A stretch of DNA of 64,000 nucleotides from Hymenobacter jeongseonensis (GCF_015694725.1 NZ_JADQDQ010000003.1:1-64000), one strand, 5' to 3'; shown: positions 50,105 to 59,493, numbered from the stretch's first letter. The notes: a model not told the origin generated them from the letters alone. Numbers and translations: made by a program.

Positions 50105-51112
50105 ATGCGCATTGTCTTCCTGCTTCTACTGCTGCTCTTTAACCTGGCTACCTCGGCTGCCGCGCAGTCTACCGCCGTGCCGCGCACCCCCGCGGACTTC
50201 GGCTACCGCCAACTGGTGGTGATGTTTGGGAAAGACAGCGTGAATGTGCTGGTACTTTCGCCGAAAGGCCGGGAGCAGGCAAAAATGCCGCTTTTGCTCT
50301 GGGTGCAAGGCTCATTGCCGACACCCTTAATTATGTACGACCAGCATGGGGCTTACCCCGTGTTTCCTTTTCGACCAGACCTGAGCGCTGCAAGGTGTCA
50401 CTTCGCGATTATCAGCAAACCCGGGGTTGCCCTGGTCGCCAACGTGCAAGGCGTGAACCCCAACCGGGTATTTGCTGAGAAAACGCCGCCGCTTTATTAC
50501 TGCCAGCGCAACTACCTCGATTACTACGTCCGGCGCAACGTAGCCGTATTGCGCTACCTCAAAAAGCAGCCGTGGGTTGATGCCAGTCAAGTCATCGTGG
50601 GTGGTCATTCGGAGGGCAGTACCGTGGCCGCGCACCTCGCCGCGGTGCCCGGCCTGGTGAGTCGGGCTGTGTATTTGAGCGGCAACCCGCTGGGGCGGAT
50701 GCATTCCAACCTCGTTGAGGCACGCCAAGAACAAGCGGCCGGCGACACGGCCGCGGTGCCGCAGATGTTCCGCTACTGGCACGACGTGCTGACCGACCCG
50801 GCGCGCGCCGACTGTGCTCCCGGCGATAACAACCGCACCACCATGAGCTTCTCGGCGGCCCCATTGCCGGTATTGCTCCGCGCCAAGGTGCCGGTCTTTG
50901 TGGGGTTCGGCACCCGCGACCGGGGCGTGGCCGGCGACGACTACCTGCGCCTGGAAGCCCAGCGCCTGCGCAACACCAACTTGATTTTCCGTGAGTATCC
51001 GGGCCGGGAGCACAATTTTTTCGGGTACAAAGACGGGAAGGTGAACTACGATGACTTCTACTGGGACAAGGTGGGGGCCGACTTTTTGCGCTGGGCTGGC
51101 CTAATAAAGTAG
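50105..51112 (+). CDS. secreted alpha/beta hydrolase
   Basis: A 335-residue exported protein with a signal peptide (MRIVFLLLLLLFNLATSAAA, cleavage after about residue 20). The hydrolase fold shows LLLWVQGS for the oxyanion loop, the nucleophile elbow GGHSEGST (S169), an acidic residue in GFGTRDRGVAGDD and a His in PGREHNFF at the end. It resembles dienelactone- or acyl-peptide-hydrolase-like enzymes. Substrate unknown. The frame opens 6 nt earlier at TTG, but ATG 50105 is preferred. Confidence 0.8.
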   Translation: MRIVFLLLLLLFNLATSAAAQSTAVPRTPADFGYRQLVVMFGKDSVNVLVLSPKGREQAKMPLLLWVQGSLPTPLIMYDQHGAYPVFPFRPDLSAARCHFAIISKPGVALVANVQGVNPNRVFAEKTPPLYYCQRNYLDYYVRRNVAVLRYLKKQPWVDASQVIVGGHSEGSTVAAHLAAVPGLVSRAVYLSGNPLGRMHSNLVEARQEQAAGDTAAVPQMFRYWHDVLTDPARADCAPGDNNRTTMSFSAAPLPVLLRAKVPVFVGFGTRDRGVAGDDYLRLEAQRLRNTNLIFREYPGREHNFFGYKDGKVNYDDFYWDKVGADFLRWAGLIK

Positions 51113-51182
51113 CCCCAGTTGCCGACAACAGGTTGATATATGCGTAAAGCGCTATGCGTTTGCCATGACTACCTTGCCGCGC

Positions 51183-52715
51183 ATGAAACACCGATTGCCG
51201 CTGGCGTTTGCCCTGCTCAAATTCATTTCCGGCTACTTCCTCATCAGCCCGGCTTATGAGCTGCAGCGCGACGAATACCTCTACCTCAACCAGGGCCAGC
51301 ACCTGGCCTGGGGCTACCTGGAGGTGCCGCCGCTCATTGCCGCGCAGGGTTGGGTGAGCCTGCTGCTGGGCGGCGGCGAGGGCTGGGTGAAATTATGGCC
51401 TTTTCTCTGGGGCGCGGCCACGGTGTACTTGGTGGTGCGGCTGGCCGGCCGGCTCGGGGGCGGCTGGTTCGCACAAGCGCTGGCGGGCATCTGCTACCTG
51501 TGCACGGCCTTTGCGCGGCTGAACCTGCTGTTTCAGCCCAATTCTTTCGAGGTTCTGGGGTTTGTGGCTTGCCTGTACTGGCTGGTGTGCTTTTTTCAGG
51601 AGGCGCGGCCGCGCCACTTGTACCTGCTGGGCATGGGGCTGGGCTTGGGCTTGCTGAATAAGTACACCACGCTGTTTTTCATTGCGGCGCTGGGCGGCGC
51701 GCTGCTGCTCACGCCCGCGCGCCGGCTGCTGGCCAACCGCCACTTTTGGGGTGCGGCGGGGCTGGGGCTGCTGGTGTGGCTGCCGAATGTGATTTGGCAA
51801 ATCCGCCACGGCATCCCGTTTCTGCACCACATGGCCCTGCTCAAGGAAAGCCAGCTGGTGCACGTGGAGGCGGCCGATTTTTGGAAGGCACAACTGCTGA
51901 TGTGCTTCCCGGCCCTGCTGGTGTGGGTGCCGGGGCTGCTGGCGGTATTGTTGGCGCGTTGGTTTCGGCCATACCGGGCTGTGGGGCTGGTGGTGGTGCT
52001 GGGCGTGGGGCTGCTGGCCGCGCTGCACGGCAAGGATTATTACACCCTAGGCTACTACCCGGTGCTGTTTGCGTTTGGGGCCGTGTGGTGGGAAACGCGG
52101 CTGGCCGATTTTCGATGGAAGAACCTGGCGCAGCCTGTGCTGTTGGCCGTGCCGCTGGGTTTCCACCTGGCTTTTTTGCCCTTGGTGTACCCCCTGCGCA
52201 GCCCGGCTACCATGGCCGCCCTGCGTCCCAAGTACGAAAGCCTGGGCGTGTACCGCTGGGAAGACGGCCAGCAGCACCGCCTGCCCCAGGACTACGCCGA
52301 CATGCTGGGCTGGCGCGAAATGGCCGACAAAACCTGGGCCGCCTACCGCAGCCTGCCCGATTCGGTGCGCGCCCAGACGCTCATTCATTGCGCCAACTAC
52401 GGCCAAGCCAGCGCCATCAACTACTACAACCGCCACCGCGCCTTGCCCATCGCAAACAGCCTCAACGGCAGCTTCCTGTTTTGGTACCCGCTGCTGAACC
52501 AGTGCCAGGCCATCATTATTGTTGACGACGAGCCCGATGACGCATTGGTTGCGCATTTTGCCGCCTACCGCCGCTTCGGCACCGTCACCGACCCCTACGC
52601 CCGGGAGCAGGGCACGCACATCACCCTCGGCCTGCAGCCCGATAGCGCCGTGCTCAACCTGGTGCGCCGCGAATGGCGCACGGCGCTGGCTTCGTGGGAG
52701 GGAAGAAGCCGCTAA
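51183..52715 (+). CDS. GT39/ArnT-like membrane glycosyltransferase
   Basis: A 510-residue membrane protein with about ten helices in the first 340 residues and a periplasmic C-terminal part. The PMT-2-type domain has AYELQRDEYLYLNQGQHLAW with the acidic R-D-E catalytic segment between helices 1 and 2, and VPPLIAAQGWV after it. Such enzymes move a lipid-linked sugar to protein or lipid A in the periplasm. The C-terminal domain contains YESLGVYRWEDGQQH and NYGQASAINYYNRH. ATG 51183 (MKHRLPLAF) is chosen because TACCTTG lies just before it; ATG 51165 is possible. Donor and acceptor unknown. Confidence 0.85.
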   Translation: MKHRLPLAFALLKFISGYFLISPAYELQRDEYLYLNQGQHLAWGYLEVPPLIAAQGWVSLLLGGGEGWVKLWPFLWGAATVYLVVRLAGRLGGGWFAQALAGICYLCTAFARLNLLFQPNSFEVLGFVACLYWLVCFFQEARPRHLYLLGMGLGLGLLNKYTTLFFIAALGGALLLTPARRLLANRHFWGAAGLGLLVWLPNVIWQIRHGIPFLHHMALLKESQLVHVEAADFWKAQLLMCFPALLVWVPGLLAVLLARWFRPYRAVGLVVVLGVGLLAALHGKDYYTLGYYPVLFAFGAVWWETRLADFRWKNLAQPVLLAVPLGFHLAFLPLVYPLRSPATMAALRPKYESLGVYRWEDGQQHRLPQDYADMLGWREMADKTWAAYRSLPDSVRAQTLIHCANYGQASAINYYNRHRALPIANSLNGSFLFWYPLLNQCQAIIIVDDEPDDALVAHFAAYRRFGTVTDPYAREQGTHITLGLQPDSAVLNLVRREWRTALASWEGRSR

Positions 52716-52731
52716 GCTCACCTACGGCACG

Positions 52732-53265
52732 CTACAGCCGGCTGACGGCGGCTTGAAACGGAAAAGCTTGCAGCGCCTCCCACGGCCCGTTGCGATACGC
52801 CCACAGCTGCAGCCCGGTGCCCACGGCGCAAAAGGGAGCAAAATCGGCTTGAAGCTGGGCCAGCAGTTGGCGGGCCACTGTAGGCTCTACCTTGTTTTGG
52901 ACCGTGACGTGGGGCTGGAGTTTTTGCTGGTCTTGCGGCGTGAGGTGGGCGGCGAAGGCCTGTTGCAGCTGGCGGTGCAGAGCCCGCAAGTCGTCGTTTT
53001 CCAGCGTAAAGGCCACGCCCCGGCCCAGGGAGCGCAGCCCCTCAACTTTGAGTGGCAACTCGCATTGCATCAAGCTGTAGCTGCGCAACTGCTCGCACAC
53101 GGTCGCCAATTCGTTGCCAGGCAAGTGATGGAAGAGAGTAAGATGCGCGGCCAGATAATTGATTTTGGGCGGAAAATGCTGGCGCCGCAGGGCGTTGAAG
53201 TAGGTTTGGGCCGCATCATCTAGTGTGAGGGTAAGGATGAGCGGGGCAGCAGCGGGGTAGGACAT
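52732..53265 (-). CDS. 2'-5' RNA ligase/phosphodiesterase family protein (2H)
   Basis: A 177-residue protein with the two HxT motifs of the 2H phosphoesterase superfamily: HLTLFHHL (H41, T43) and HVTVQNKV (H119, T121). The order of strands and the length match LigT/ThpR-like proteins, which open or close 2'-5' or cyclic phosphodiester links, often on RNA ends. Substrate unknown. The frame is open to 53379, but ATG 53265 (MSYPAAAPLILTLTLDD) is the plausible start. Convergent with the GT39 gene, 16 nt apart. Confidence 0.85.
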   Translation of the reverse strand: MSYPAAAPLILTLTLDDAAQTYFNALRRQHFPPKINYLAAHLTLFHHLPGNELATVCEQLRSYSLMQCELPLKVEGLRSLGRGVAFTLENDDLRALHRQLQQAFAAHLTPQDQQKLQPHVTVQNKVEPTVARQLLAQLQADFAPFCAVGTGLQLWAYRNGPWEALQAFPFQAAVSRL

Positions 53266-53725
53266 GGGCAAAAAGAAATCGACGCATTCGGAATTACGAA
53301 AAGCAGCACACTTTCGCTGCTTTAAGCTGTGCCAAGCCGGCGAAATAGAGTAGGTGATTGATTCCGCATATACTGCCAAAGTCGGGGCGTTAAAGCGCTT
53401 TTAAGGGCTTGTTTTCGGATGAAAAGAGTTGGTAAAATATCCGTCGCCAACTCGTTTTTATGCTCACTTCCGCGCACCCGGTACGCCGCCAAAAACATTT
53501 GGGTCATCGTGAAGGCTCCCGCCGAGGAAGGCCACACCGAGAAGCGCAACAAGTTGGAGTCCTCAAATAAGGGTACCAGCCCGACCTGATGAATGCCAGG
53601 AAGGCATGGTTTTACGCCGAGCGGCTGCGCCGCTTCCCGGACGTATCCGTGTAGTACTTGGACGTAATGAGGAGAGTGAGAACGGGAGTTGAACGTAATT
53701 TGCCGGCCCACCTGCTCTCTGCTCA
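53266..53725. other. region without a convincing gene
   Basis: 460 bp between the 2H protein and hutI. On the minus strand a 134-codon frame (53322-53726) contains FTMTQMFLAAYRVRG and HKNELATDILPTLF; on the plus strand a 56-codon frame (53419-53589, starting MKRVGKISVANSFL) has plausible codon use. They overlap, so at most one is real, and either may be the remnant of a decayed gene. The hutI promoter should lie near 53690 (TAATTTG). Confidence 0.35.
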
Positions 53726-55003
53726 ATGTCCGACTTTGCTCCGTATTCGCTGCTCATTCAACACGCCGCGCAAGTTCTGACGCTGGCTGGCGGCCCTGCC
53801 GACCAGCTGTTGGCCGGTGCTGCCCAAAGCAGCTGGACCATTATCGAGCACGGCTATGTGGCCTGCGTAGCCGATAAAATCGTAGCCGTAGGCCCGATGA
53901 GTGAGCTGAATCCGGCCCATATCGGCCCCAAAACGCGCCTTATCGACGCTTCGGGCTGCGTGGTGATGCCCGGGCTGGTGGAGTGCCACACGCACCTCGT
54001 GTTCGGCGGCAACCGGGCCGATGAGTTTGAGCGCAAGCTGCGGGGCGAAACGTACCTGGACATCCTGGCCAGCGGCGGCGGCATCTTGAGCACGGTGCGG
54101 GCCACGCGCGCCGCTTCCGAGGCCGACTTGTTGGCCAACGCCCTGCACCACCTCGACGGGTTTCGCCGCTACGGCGTGACCACCCTGGAGGCGAAAAGCG
54201 GCTACGGCCTCGACCGCGACACCGAGCTGCGGCTGGTGCGGGTGGCCCGCGCAGCCGGCCAGCAGCAGCCGGTGCGGGTGGTGCCCACGTTTCTGGGCGC
54301 GCACGTGGTTCCGCCCGAATTCAAAGAAGCAGGGCCGCAGGCTTACGTCGATTTTTTGCTGCGCGAAGTGCTGTCGGACCTCAAAGGGGAGGCGGCGTTT
54401 GTCGATATTTTCTGCGAGGAAGGCGCTTTTCCGTTGGACGTTGCGCAGTATTACCTGGAGCAGGCCCACAAAATGGGTTTCGGCCTGAAGATTCACGCCG
54501 AGCAGCTGCACGACCTGGGCGGCTGCGAGATGGCCGCCGCGCTGGGCGCCACCAGCGTGGACCATTGCGACTACCTCACGCCCGCCGCCGCCTCCCGCAT
54601 TGCCCGCCAAACCCAGGGGCGCACGGTGGCAGTGCTGCTGCCGTTGGTGCCGCTGTTTCTGCGACAGCAGCAGTTTGCCGCCGGCCGCGAGTTCATCGAC
54701 AGCGGCCTGCCCGTGGCCCTGAGCACGGATTTCAACCCCGGCTCGTGCCCCAGCAAAAACCTCTGGCTGGCCGTATCAGTGGCTTGTCTGAAAATGGGCC
54801 TTCATCCCAAAGAGGCCGTGGCTGCCGTCACGCTAAACGCCGCCTGGGCCATTGCCCAGCAGCACGACTGTGGCAGCCTAGAGCCCGGCAAGCGCGCCGA
54901 TGTGCTAGTGCTGAACGTAGGTAGCGTGGCCGAAATCCCGTATTGGCTCGGCGAAAACCCGGTGCGGGAGGTGATTATCAGCGGGGAAATTCAACAGGGC
55001 TAA
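53726..55003 (+). CDS. hutI: imidazolonepropionase
   Basis: A 425-residue amidohydrolase that hydrolyses imidazolonepropionate to formiminoglutamate, the third step of histidine degradation. Metal ligands are H88 and H90 in VECHTHLVFGGNRADEF; ASGGGILSTVRATR and TTLEAKSGYGLDRDTELR are substrate-site segments; GFGLKIHAEQ supplies the third His and STDFNPGSCPSKNL the Asp. Length is standard. hutH, hutU and hutG are not adjacent, so the pathway is split. A terminator follows. Confidence 0.96.
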   Translation: MSDFAPYSLLIQHAAQVLTLAGGPADQLLAGAAQSSWTIIEHGYVACVADKIVAVGPMSELNPAHIGPKTRLIDASGCVVMPGLVECHTHLVFGGNRADEFERKLRGETYLDILASGGGILSTVRATRAASEADLLANALHHLDGFRRYGVTTLEAKSGYGLDRDTELRLVRVARAAGQQQPVRVVPTFLGAHVVPPEFKEAGPQAYVDFLLREVLSDLKGEAAFVDIFCEEGAFPLDVAQYYLEQAHKMGFGLKIHAEQLHDLGGCEMAAALGATSVDHCDYLTPAAASRIARQTQGRTVAVLLPLVPLFLRQQQFAAGREFIDSGLPVALSTDFNPGSCPSKNLWLAVSVACLKMGLHPKEAVAAVTLNAAWAIAQQHDCGSLEPGKRADVLVLNVGSVAEIPYWLGENPVREVIISGEIQQG

Positions 55004-55022
55004 ACCTGAACCAATTAAAAAT

Positions 55023-55054
55023 AAAGGCCATTCCGAGGTGTCGGAATGGCCTTT
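55023..55054. terminator. bidirectional terminator after hutI
   Basis: AAAGGCCATTCCGA (55023-55036) and TCGGAATGGCCTTT (55041-55054) form a perfect 14-bp stem with a GGTG loop. It lies between hutI and the converging lipoprotein gene. Confidence 0.88.
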
Positions 55055-55074
55055 TGCGTGTGGAGCGCGGGCGT

Positions 55075-56025
55075 TTACAGCTGGCGAATGCGTTGGATGA
55101 TTTCGGCGGAGCTCAGTGCTTGCAATGTAGGCGTTAAGACGCTGGTAGCCCGAACGGTGAAGCGCTCTGTGCCATAATAAAGTTGGCCGCCGCGCTCCTG
55201 CAGCACCACGGCCACCATGTCGGCGCCAATGGGCAGGTTGCAAATCCAGCGGGTAGCAGCCGAATTATAGCCAATCGCCAGCCCATTAAAGCCTACAGGA
55301 CGGAAGTAAACCCGTGTTACCGTTGATGCCGAGCTGGTGGTGACTTCTGTTTCAACGATGGCTGTGCCGCGGCTCTGGTAAGCATACCAAAATTGGTCGA
55401 TATTCCATCTGCTGATAGAATCCAGCGGCAAAGCGGCCGAATAATAGCCGGCAGTTGACGGCACCGTCCCCCCAACTAACTGCCAGGCTAAGGTATCACG
55501 CCCTGCGCCCGCAGCTTGGCCACGAGTGGTAAAGGGCATATTCCAAAGCAGCATTCGGGTCGTATCTAGGCCAGCGGTGGGAACCGGCGACATGAGCGTG
55601 AGCCGCTGCGCTACGCCGGATACGTTGCTGGCCATGCGTAGACGATTGCTGCCCTGCCACACCTGAATATCAAATTCGCCGCCCGATATTAACATCTGGC
55701 CGTAATTGGACATGGTGGGGATGTTGGCCAGCAGCATGTCGGGCACGGTGTAGATTTCGCGCATTCGCAGCGTGGCCTGGCCCGTGGCCAAGCTGCCATT
55801 GGGTGCAAGAAAGGCATTGGCCCCGAAGGCCACGGTGGCCCCGCCGCTGGTGCGCAGGCTCTGGGCCTGGCCCAGGTCAAAAGCAAACGTTTGGACCGGT
55901 GGCGCGGCGGCCCGCAAGTCAGAGAAAATAGTGGAGACGGGTGATACTGCGCACACAATGACATCGTCTTTGCGGCAACCGGCCAGAAGGGCCACGCCCA
56001 GGCATACTAATGCGAAATGCTTCAT
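55075..56025 (-). CDS. hypothetical lipoprotein
   Basis: A 316-residue lipoprotein: MKHFALVCLGVALLAGC is a signal peptide with lipobox LAGC (C17). The mature part is beta-rich (AFDLGQAQSLRTSGGATVAF, LMSPVPTAGLDTTRMLLWNM, TRVYFRPVGFNGLAIGYN) and has the pattern of exported Bacteroidota proteins that begin with an Ig-like or carboxypeptidase-type segment (ATLRMREIYTVPDMLLANIP resembles GATVTVREIYTKPDMI-type sequences). No catalytic motif. It is 102 nt downstream of the barrel-type gene, on the same strand, and could belong to the sigma factor's target set. Function unknown. Confidence 0.72.
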   Translation of the reverse strand: MKHFALVCLGVALLAGCRKDDVIVCAVSPVSTIFSDLRAAAPPVQTFAFDLGQAQSLRTSGGATVAFGANAFLAPNGSLATGQATLRMREIYTVPDMLLANIPTMSNYGQMLISGGEFDIQVWQGSNRLRMASNVSGVAQRLTLMSPVPTAGLDTTRMLLWNMPFTTRGQAAGAGRDTLAWQLVGGTVPSTAGYYSAALPLDSISRWNIDQFWYAYQSRGTAIVETEVTTSSASTVTRVYFRPVGFNGLAIGYNSAATRWICNLPIGADMVAVVLQERGGQLYYGTERFTVRATSVLTPTLQALSSAEIIQRIRQL

Positions 56026-56127
56026 CAGTTGGAAGAATTTGGGGTGAGAAGAAAGCAGGCAGCATTGCTGCCGGTCAGAATCCTTCAGCCGCTGGCCAGC
56101 CAACTGTCGGATTTTAACGTCAGGTTT

Positions 56128-57927
56128 TTAGGGCAGATTGAGCGAAACGCCCAGCAGCGCCGTGGCCCCGAGGGGACGCCGCGGATAATACCCCGACCGG
56201 ACCGAGGTGAGCGGCGTGAGAAAGTAGGTGGCCGTGGGCTGGGCCACCAGTTCCCATTGGCCGGTGAGTTGGTAGCGGAAATCGGCCCCCAGGCTCGTGC
56301 CTAAGCTGAAGCGGCGGTAAGGGCTGCCCGAAAAGCCCCAGTTTTGGGTGGTGCAGGCGCAGCTACTGCCTTCGGTACTGTTGCCGCCCACGTACAGGGC
56401 CGCATCAACTCCGGCTACCAGGCCCACGCGCCAGCGGCCCGTGGGCGCCCACCCGTAGCCCACCCGCAGGGGAACGGTGGCAAACCGATAGGTGTCGCGC
56501 CGGCGGAAGCTGGTGCCAGTAGAGTCAATAGAGTTGGGAATGGTGGAGCTAAAATTGTTGGAATAAACTTGCTTGATGACCAGCCGGGTGGCGTATTCCG
56601 AGTAACCCAGGCCCGCGCTAACATTCCAGTTCTTGGTGAGCGTGTGGCGCACCGTCACTTGGGCGCCGCTGCCCAGGGCCGGGCGTTCCAAGTCTGCCAC
56701 GCCGCTAGCATTGCGGCCTACCGCAACTAATTGGCCGCGCACTGGTAGAGGAGCCGGTAACGGCGACGGCGCTTTGGTCTGCGCCCCGGCTGCTAGCTGC
56801 CGGTAGGTGAGGGCCGGGCCAGCCAGTACCTGCACGGCCCAGCGCGTCGCGATTGGAGGAACCGGGGGCTTATCGACCTCCACGGGAGTGAGCTGCAGAA
56901 CCGACGAGAGGGGGGAAGTGGCTAGTTGAAGGACTGCCACGCGGGATTGCACGCTGGTTTCGGCAACTCGCTCCGATAGGGGCAGGGCCGCGTTGGCAGC
57001 TGCGGCCACGCTTGTGGCCGGTACGCCTGCCAATGCATTGATGCCGGCTGGCAACGACGGATTGGGTTTTTGGACGGACAGCGCATGGGCCGCCGTAGCA
57101 ACGGTCGGGCCGGCCTTTGGCCGTTGTGATGCAGCGCGGCCGCTTGGTTGCGTGGCACTTGACGAAATCTGGTTGGGTTCAGCCGAAGGGAAAGTGGCCG
57201 CCGATTTTGGCCGCCTTGCTTGGCCGCGCAGGGTGCGGGCTGCCGATAAGCGAGTGGTGCGGTTGGCGGCCACCAACATTTCACCATTTTCCAACTCTTT
57301 GGCCCGTCGCGTTTTGCTTCGGCTGCTGGCTATCGCGCCAGCGGCTGCCGTTATAGCGCTTGGCCGAGTTGCGACGCGGGCACCGCTTACGCGGGCAGCG
57401 GCGCTAGTGGTAGCCCGGCTCGGCGCGTTGGCCACGGACGAACGAATGGCCGAAGAAGCCTTTGTCAGGTCCGGATTATTGGCTGACGAACCAAGAGGTT
57501 GAGTAGAAGGAGCAGCGGCTTTAACCGAAGCAACTGCTCGCTCTTCGGCTTGAGTAGCAGAAGTAGGCTGGTCGTAGGATTCCGTTGTTGCGGCGCCGGA
57601 AGCAGATTTTTTATTGCCCGTTGTCGCTGGCTGGTCGGTATTCACAGCGGCTATGTCCACCGCCGCTGGTTGCGAAGTGGCCGTCGTTCGGGTTGCGCGG
57701 CCCGGCTTCCACCAAAGCCAGCCCGCCCCGCCGCCCACGGTGAACAGCAAAAGCAACAGGCCCAGCGGGGCCCAGCGGCGGCGGCGGCGCCGAAGCTGGG
57801 GTTGCGCCACCGGCGGTGGCAGCTGGGCCCGAATCCCGGCCCAGAGCTGCGCAGGCGGTTCCTGGCCGTAATCGGCCAGGCGGTCGCGCAGGGCATCAAA
57901 TAAGTCGTCGGGTTTGCGGTCGGTCAT
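56128..57927 (-). CDS. anti-sigma-like inner-membrane protein with outer-membrane barrel
   Basis: A 599-residue protein translated from an ATG that overlaps the stop of the ECF sigma gene by 4 nt. Layout: a cytoplasmic start (DLFDALRDRLADYGQEPPAQLWAGI, typical of Bacteroidota anti-sigma-like proteins), a basic stretch RRRRRRW, one helix (about 53-73), a long Ala/Ser/Thr-rich linker (about 75-400) and a C-terminal region of alternating strands ending ALLGVSLNLP with aromatic residues, typical of a PorT-like outer-membrane barrel (about 410-599). One chain could thus reach from the cytoplasm through both membranes. The longer frame to 58269 overlaps the sigma gene and is not used. Confidence 0.8.
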   Translation of the reverse strand: MTDRKPDDLFDALRDRLADYGQEPPAQLWAGIRAQLPPPVAQPQLRRRRRRWAPLGLLLLLFTVGGGAGWLWWKPGRATRTTATSQPAAVDIAAVNTDQPATTGNKKSASGAATTESYDQPTSATQAEERAVASVKAAAPSTQPLGSSANNPDLTKASSAIRSSVANAPSRATTSAAARVSGARVATRPSAITAAAGAIASSRSKTRRAKELENGEMLVAANRTTRLSAARTLRGQARRPKSAATFPSAEPNQISSSATQPSGRAASQRPKAGPTVATAAHALSVQKPNPSLPAGINALAGVPATSVAAAANAALPLSERVAETSVQSRVAVLQLATSPLSSVLQLTPVEVDKPPVPPIATRWAVQVLAGPALTYRQLAAGAQTKAPSPLPAPLPVRGQLVAVGRNASGVADLERPALGSGAQVTVRHTLTKNWNVSAGLGYSEYATRLVIKQVYSNNFSSTIPNSIDSTGTSFRRRDTYRFATVPLRVGYGWAPTGRWRVGLVAGVDAALYVGGNSTEGSSCACTTQNWGFSGSPYRRFSLGTSLGADFRYQLTGQWELVAQPTATYFLTPLTSVRSGYYPRRPLGATALLGVSLNLP

Positions 57928-58493
57928 GGCAATTGCGGGTGATGGTGGGCCGCCAGGCGGGTTTGAAGCAGCCGACGGGCCCGCGCCAGCTGCGATTTGG
58001 AAGTGCCTTCGGCGATGCCCAGCAGCTCGCCGATTTCCTGATGAGAGTAACCCTCCACGGCGTAGAGGTTGAGCACCGTGCGGTAGCCGGGCGGGAGCGT
58101 GGCCAGCAGGGCCAACAGGTCGTCGGCCGCCAGCTGCTCCAGGGGCGAGGGCTCGGCGCTGGGCAGGTCGCCGGCCAGGTCGTCGAGGTCGGGGCCCGGG
58201 CCGGGGTGGCGCAGGCGGTGCTGCTCCACGGCATGCAGCGAGGTGGTGACGGCAATGCGCCGGGCCCACGCCTCAAACGGGCCCTGGCCCCGGTATTGGT
58301 CGAGGCGGGTGAAGATTTTGACGAAAGTGTTTTGCAGCGCGTCTTCCGCCTCGGCCCGGTTGGGGCAGTAGCGCAGGCACACGCCCATGAGCAAATAGGA
58401 CAACTTTTGGTAAAGCCGGTGCTGCGCCGCCGATTCGCCGCGCCGGCAGGCCGCCAGCAACGCCTCATCGACCGGGGCAATGGTAGGCGGCAT
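57924..58493 (-). CDS. ECF sigma factor
   Basis: A 189-residue RNA polymerase sigma factor with regions 2 and 4 only. Region 2: AEAEDALQNTFVKIFTRLDQYRGQGPFEAW with the -10-recognition helix; region 4: LPPGYRTVLNLYAVEGYSHQEIGELLGI, a helix-turn-helix followed by AEGTSKSQLARARRLL. The linker (about 95-125) is Pro/Asp-rich. A TAACTTTC box lies 4 nt before the start, near the leaderless arrangement seen for other genes. It overlaps the downstream anti-sigma-like gene, so the two are made together and probably regulate envelope genes. Confidence 0.92.
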   Translation of the reverse strand: MPPTIAPVDEALLAACRRGESAAQHRLYQKLSYLLMGVCLRYCPNRAEAEDALQNTFVKIFTRLDQYRGQGPFEAWARRIAVTTSLHAVEQHRLRHPGPGPDLDDLAGDLPSAEPSPLEQLAADDLLALLATLPPGYRTVLNLYAVEGYSHQEIGELLGIAEGTSKSQLARARRLLQTRLAAHHHPQLP

Positions 58494-58692
58494 AGAAGAA
58501 AGTTAGGAAAGGCCGGCTGTACAGCACCCGCCTCGTGAAAGCCTGACCGGCGGGTAAACCCCGAAGTTGCACGGCCCCTAAATTTATTTCACAATTTGCT
58601 TTTCCAAGAAGTAACCTACTGCCCACCGCGGCGGGCTGCGCCGTATTCTTGCCGAAGCAATCCGCCAACCCCCTAAACCCCCTCCGAACTCC

Positions 58693-59493
58693 GTGATACG
58701 CTATTTCCACGTCGACGCCTTCGCCCAATGTCCTTTCACCGGCAATCCGGCCGGCGTGTGCCCGCTCCAAACCTGGCTGCCCGCGGAGCTGATGCAGCAG
58801 ATAGCGGCCGAAAACAACCTGGCCGAAACGGCCTTTTTTGTGCCCCGGCCCAGCTCGGCTGCCGAATACGACATCCGCTGGTTCACGCCGGCCGTCGAAA
58901 TCGACTTGTGCGGCCACGCCACGCTGGCCTCGGCCCACGTGCTGTTTTCCCACCTGGGCTTTGCCGGACCGGAGGTGGTTTTTCATAGCCAGAGCGGGCC
59001 GTTGCGGGTGTCGCGGGAGGCCGACGGCCGTCTGACGCTCGATTTTCCTTCGCGGCCGCCGCAGTTGCTGGCCGGGCACCCCACCGGGCTGGTTGATGGC
59101 CTGCGCGCCACGCCGCTGCAGGTGCTCGCGTCCCGCGACCTGCTGGCCGTGTTCAACTCCGAAGCCGAAGTGCGGGCCCTGAAGCCCGACTTTGCCTGCA
59201 TTGCGTCCCTCGAATACGTGGGCGTGATTGCCACCGCTCCCGGCGCGGCGGCGGATGGCATTGATTTCGTTTCGCGCTTCTTTGCGCCCCGCGTGGGCGT
59301 GCCCGAAGACCCCGTTACCGGCTCGGCCCACAGCACCCTGATTCCCTATTGGGCCAACAAACTGGGCAAAAACGAGTTGCGGGCCCGCCAGATTTCGCCC
59401 CGCGGTGGGGACCTGTGGTGCCGCCTGCGCGAGGACCGGGTGGACATCAGCGGCTACGCGGTGACGTATAAGACGGGAGAAATTTTCGTGTAG
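58693..59493 (+). CDS. PhzF family isomerase
   Basis: A 266-residue enzyme of the PhzF/diaminopimelate epimerase-like fold. It shows FHVDAFAQCPFTGNPAGVCP, the catalytic Glu of the family in NNLAETAF, RWFTPAVEIDLCGHATLASAH and the later GVPEDPVTGSAHSTL. PhzF proteins isomerise a range of small molecules; nothing here suggests phenazine synthesis. The start is GTG 58693. Divergent from the ECF sigma gene by 199 nt. Confidence 0.9.
   Translation: MIRYFHVDAFAQCPFTGNPAGVCPLQTWLPAELMQQIAAENNLAETAFFVPRPSSAAEYDIRWFTPAVEIDLCGHATLASAHVLFSHLGFAGPEVVFHSQSGPLRVSREADGRLTLDFPSRPPQLLAGHPTGLVDGLRATPLQVLASRDLLAVFNSEAEVRALKPDFACIASLEYVGVIATAPGAAADGIDFVSRFFAPRVGVPEDPVTGSAHSTLIPYWANKLGKNELRARQISPRGGDLWCRLREDRVDISGYAVTYKTGEIFV

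Noticed and set aside
57928..58269. Longer N-terminus for the barrel-type protein
   Set aside because: The extra 114 residues are Pro/Arg/Ala-rich and lie out of frame within the ECF sigma gene; the ATGA overlap at 57924-57927 gives a normal start.
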